Both the position numbers and the translations under genes were made by a program. 14,813 nucleotides of DNA from an uncultured Bacilli bacterium. GTDB taxonomy: Bacteria; Bacillota_I; Bacilli_A; RF39; UBA660. Location of the stretch: positions 1 through 14,813 of the forward strand of contig CANQAF010000029.1 of assembly GCA_947588975.1 (NCBI GenBank), read 5' to 3'. Under the pieces are notes generated by a model, which did no database searches, was not told the origin of the DNA, and worked only from the letters and a program-made list of their open reading frames with translations. Below, one piece after another: positions 14,178 to 14,813 of the stretch. The stretch's first letter is position 1, and every line of letters starts with the position of its first letter.

Positions 14178-14813
14178 TTAACTTGTTTTAATAAGACGAG
14201 CACCGCCGTCACGCCACACAACAGACGAAGCTTCAGCCATAGTCCAACACCACAAGCCAGCTTTAGAATCGTGATACCAACGCCCGCCGACAAAAGCTAT
14301 TCTATCTTCAGGATTTTGATAATAATAATCCGAAATATACGCATTTTCACTTCCATTTAAAGCTATTGGTAACCCAATTAATGGGTTATTTTTATCATAT
14401 CCTAATTGAGTAATATATCCCTCTGAATTTGTATTTGCATTTGTATATCCAATTTCTTTGTAACATCCATCAAATTTATCTGATTCATATTGATTTGGAT
14501 CATAACATATATATGCTTGATTATTTTGAATATTAATTCCATCTACATATTGCCATATATTTCCATAAATATCTTCTATTCCTCGATAAATCATTGAGTG
14601 ATTTCCGTCATCATTTAAAGTTCCTGATTTCATTCCTAATGAATTACAGCCACCACTAGAAATAACTACTAACTGATTATTATAAATTGTATTACCCTTT
14701 CCTAATTTTGCTTGTGAATCATAATCTGCATATTCTACTAAATATAATAATTGAATGATGAAATAGTGGTAATCTAATTGACTGAATTCTGAGCCTAACT
14801 TTCTTGCATATTC
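14178..14813 (-). CDS. Receptor-like surface protein with C-type-lectin-fold C-terminus (5' end off window)
   Basis: The frame is open from the window edge to the TAA at 14180-14178, giving 211 visible residues; the true start is beyond 14813. An internal Met at 14633 is not a credible start because the homologous-looking sequence continues upstream (QLLYLVEYAD, 21-30). The motif YRGIEDIYGNIWQYVDGINI (76-95) and the C-terminal VGGRWY...AGLW...GGARL (175-207) resemble Firmicutes and phage proteins with a formylglycine-generating-enzyme/C-type-lectin fold used for ligand display. This class includes targets of diversity-generating retroelements. Cysteines at 56, 103, 117 and 189 may form disulfides. 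The last 33 coding triplets before IKTS differ sharply in composition (see the separate entry). What the protein binds and how it is anchored are unknown; the missing N-terminus may hold a signal peptide or pilin stem. It is followed by a pilin remnant and a terminator. It could also be a prophage tail or tropism protein, but no phage gene is visible. Confidence 0.75.
   Translation of the reverse strand, partial: EYARKLGSEFSQLDYHYFIIQLLYLVEYADYDSQAKLGKGNTIYNNQLVVISSGGCNSLGMKSGTLNDDGNHSMIYRGIEDIYGNIWQYVDGINIQNNQAYICYDPNQYESDKFDGCYKEIGYTNANTNSEGYITQLGYDKNNPLIGLPIALNGSENAYISDYYYQNPEDRIAFVGGRWYHDSKAGLWCWTMAEASSVVWRDGGARLIKTS
14193..14291 (-). other. Candidate DGR variable region (VR)
   Basis: These 99 coding bases hold 56 G or C and only 11 A by hand count. 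The 39 coding bases just upstream hold 9 G or C. The encoded residues 175-207 keep a scaffold GGxW-S-AGLW-W-M-ASS-GARL. Between scaffold positions, codons such as CGT, TAT, CAC, GAT, TGT, ACT, GTT, CGT, GAC and GGC all end in a pyrimidine. That is what AAY codons of a template repeat give after adenine-specific mutagenesis of the first two bases. Known DGR targets have their VR at the very 3' end of a C-type-lectin-fold gene, as here. No template repeat or reverse transcriptase is present in the window. Confidence 0.6.

Noticed and set aside
14085..14360. Plus-strand open frame across the pilin remnant and VR stretch
   Set aside because: It is antisense to the better-supported receptor-like gene, whose C-terminal motifs are specific; no ribosome binding site was seen for it.
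1..14813. CRISPR arrays, tRNA or rRNA genes, insertion sequences, integrase or other phage structural genes
   Set aside because: No regularly spaced repeats, tRNA-like cloverleaf with CCA-adjacent stem, transposase or integrase motif was seen on either strand; the only long repeat is the pilin module.
1..14813. Use of TGA as a tryptophan codon (Mollicutes-type code)
   Set aside because: Tryptophans are TGG in the genes read here and long genes are not interrupted by in-frame TGA. The absence of TGA as stop in intact genes fits AT-rich stop-codon bias.

Overview
The window looks like a chromosomal piece of an AT-rich, low-GC Gram-positive bacterium. The evidence is a Gram-positive-type PolC, purine-rich Shine-Dalgarno sites (AGGAGG, AAAGGAG), sigma-A-type promoters and many poly-T intrinsic terminators. 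An uncultured gut Bacilli/Erysipelotrichia-like or related lineage is my inference; the sequence alone does not fix the taxon. Tryptophan is encoded by TGG throughout and no intact gene is interrupted by TGA, so the standard bacterial code applies. Every supported gene is on the minus strand, so the window reads from its right end to its left end.

Right end (14813 down to 13900). The 3' part of a surface or phage-receptor-like protein ends in a 99-base stretch that is GC-rich and adenine-poor. That stretch encodes a GGxW...AGLW...GARL C-terminus, which looks like the variable region of a diversity-generating retroelement (DGR) target with a C-type-lectin fold. Directly downstream lies a frameshifted, start-less remnant of a type IV pilin-like gene, then a terminator.

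Middle (13883 down to 6314). A housekeeping block: prfA (release factor 1), a DUF3419-like putative SAM-dependent enzyme, and prmC (release-factor glutamine methyltransferase) form an operon from one strong promoter and end at an intrinsic terminator. polC follows as its own unit. It is longer than usual, with two lineage-type insertions, and ends at its own terminator. RF1 and the enzyme that methylates its GGQ glutamine are therefore co-transcribed.

Left part (6259 down to 2139). A three-gene ABC operon of the MacB/FtsX class, ATPase - two-module FtsX permease - second ATPase, with nearly abutting genes, an upstream promoter with an inverted repeat, and a terminator.

Left end (2159 down to 1). 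Two type IV prepilin-like genes in tandem, sharing 272 bp of near-identical promoter-proximal leader and N-terminal coding sequence. The complete one fuses a pilin N-terminus to a beta-solenoid-like ectodomain; the other runs off the window. Both have the same unusual leader: a TTGAAA-17-TATAAT-like promoter, a run of exactly ten G on the coding strand, then a short hairpin and U7 just before the ribosome binding site. A G10 run in such an AT-rich genome is a candidate phase-variation switch.

The most interesting reading, which is an inference, is a diversifying surface system. Tandem pilin-like genes may be switched by poly-G slippage, and a receptor-like protein beside a pilin remnant may be hypermutated by a DGR whose reverse transcriptase and template lie outside the window.
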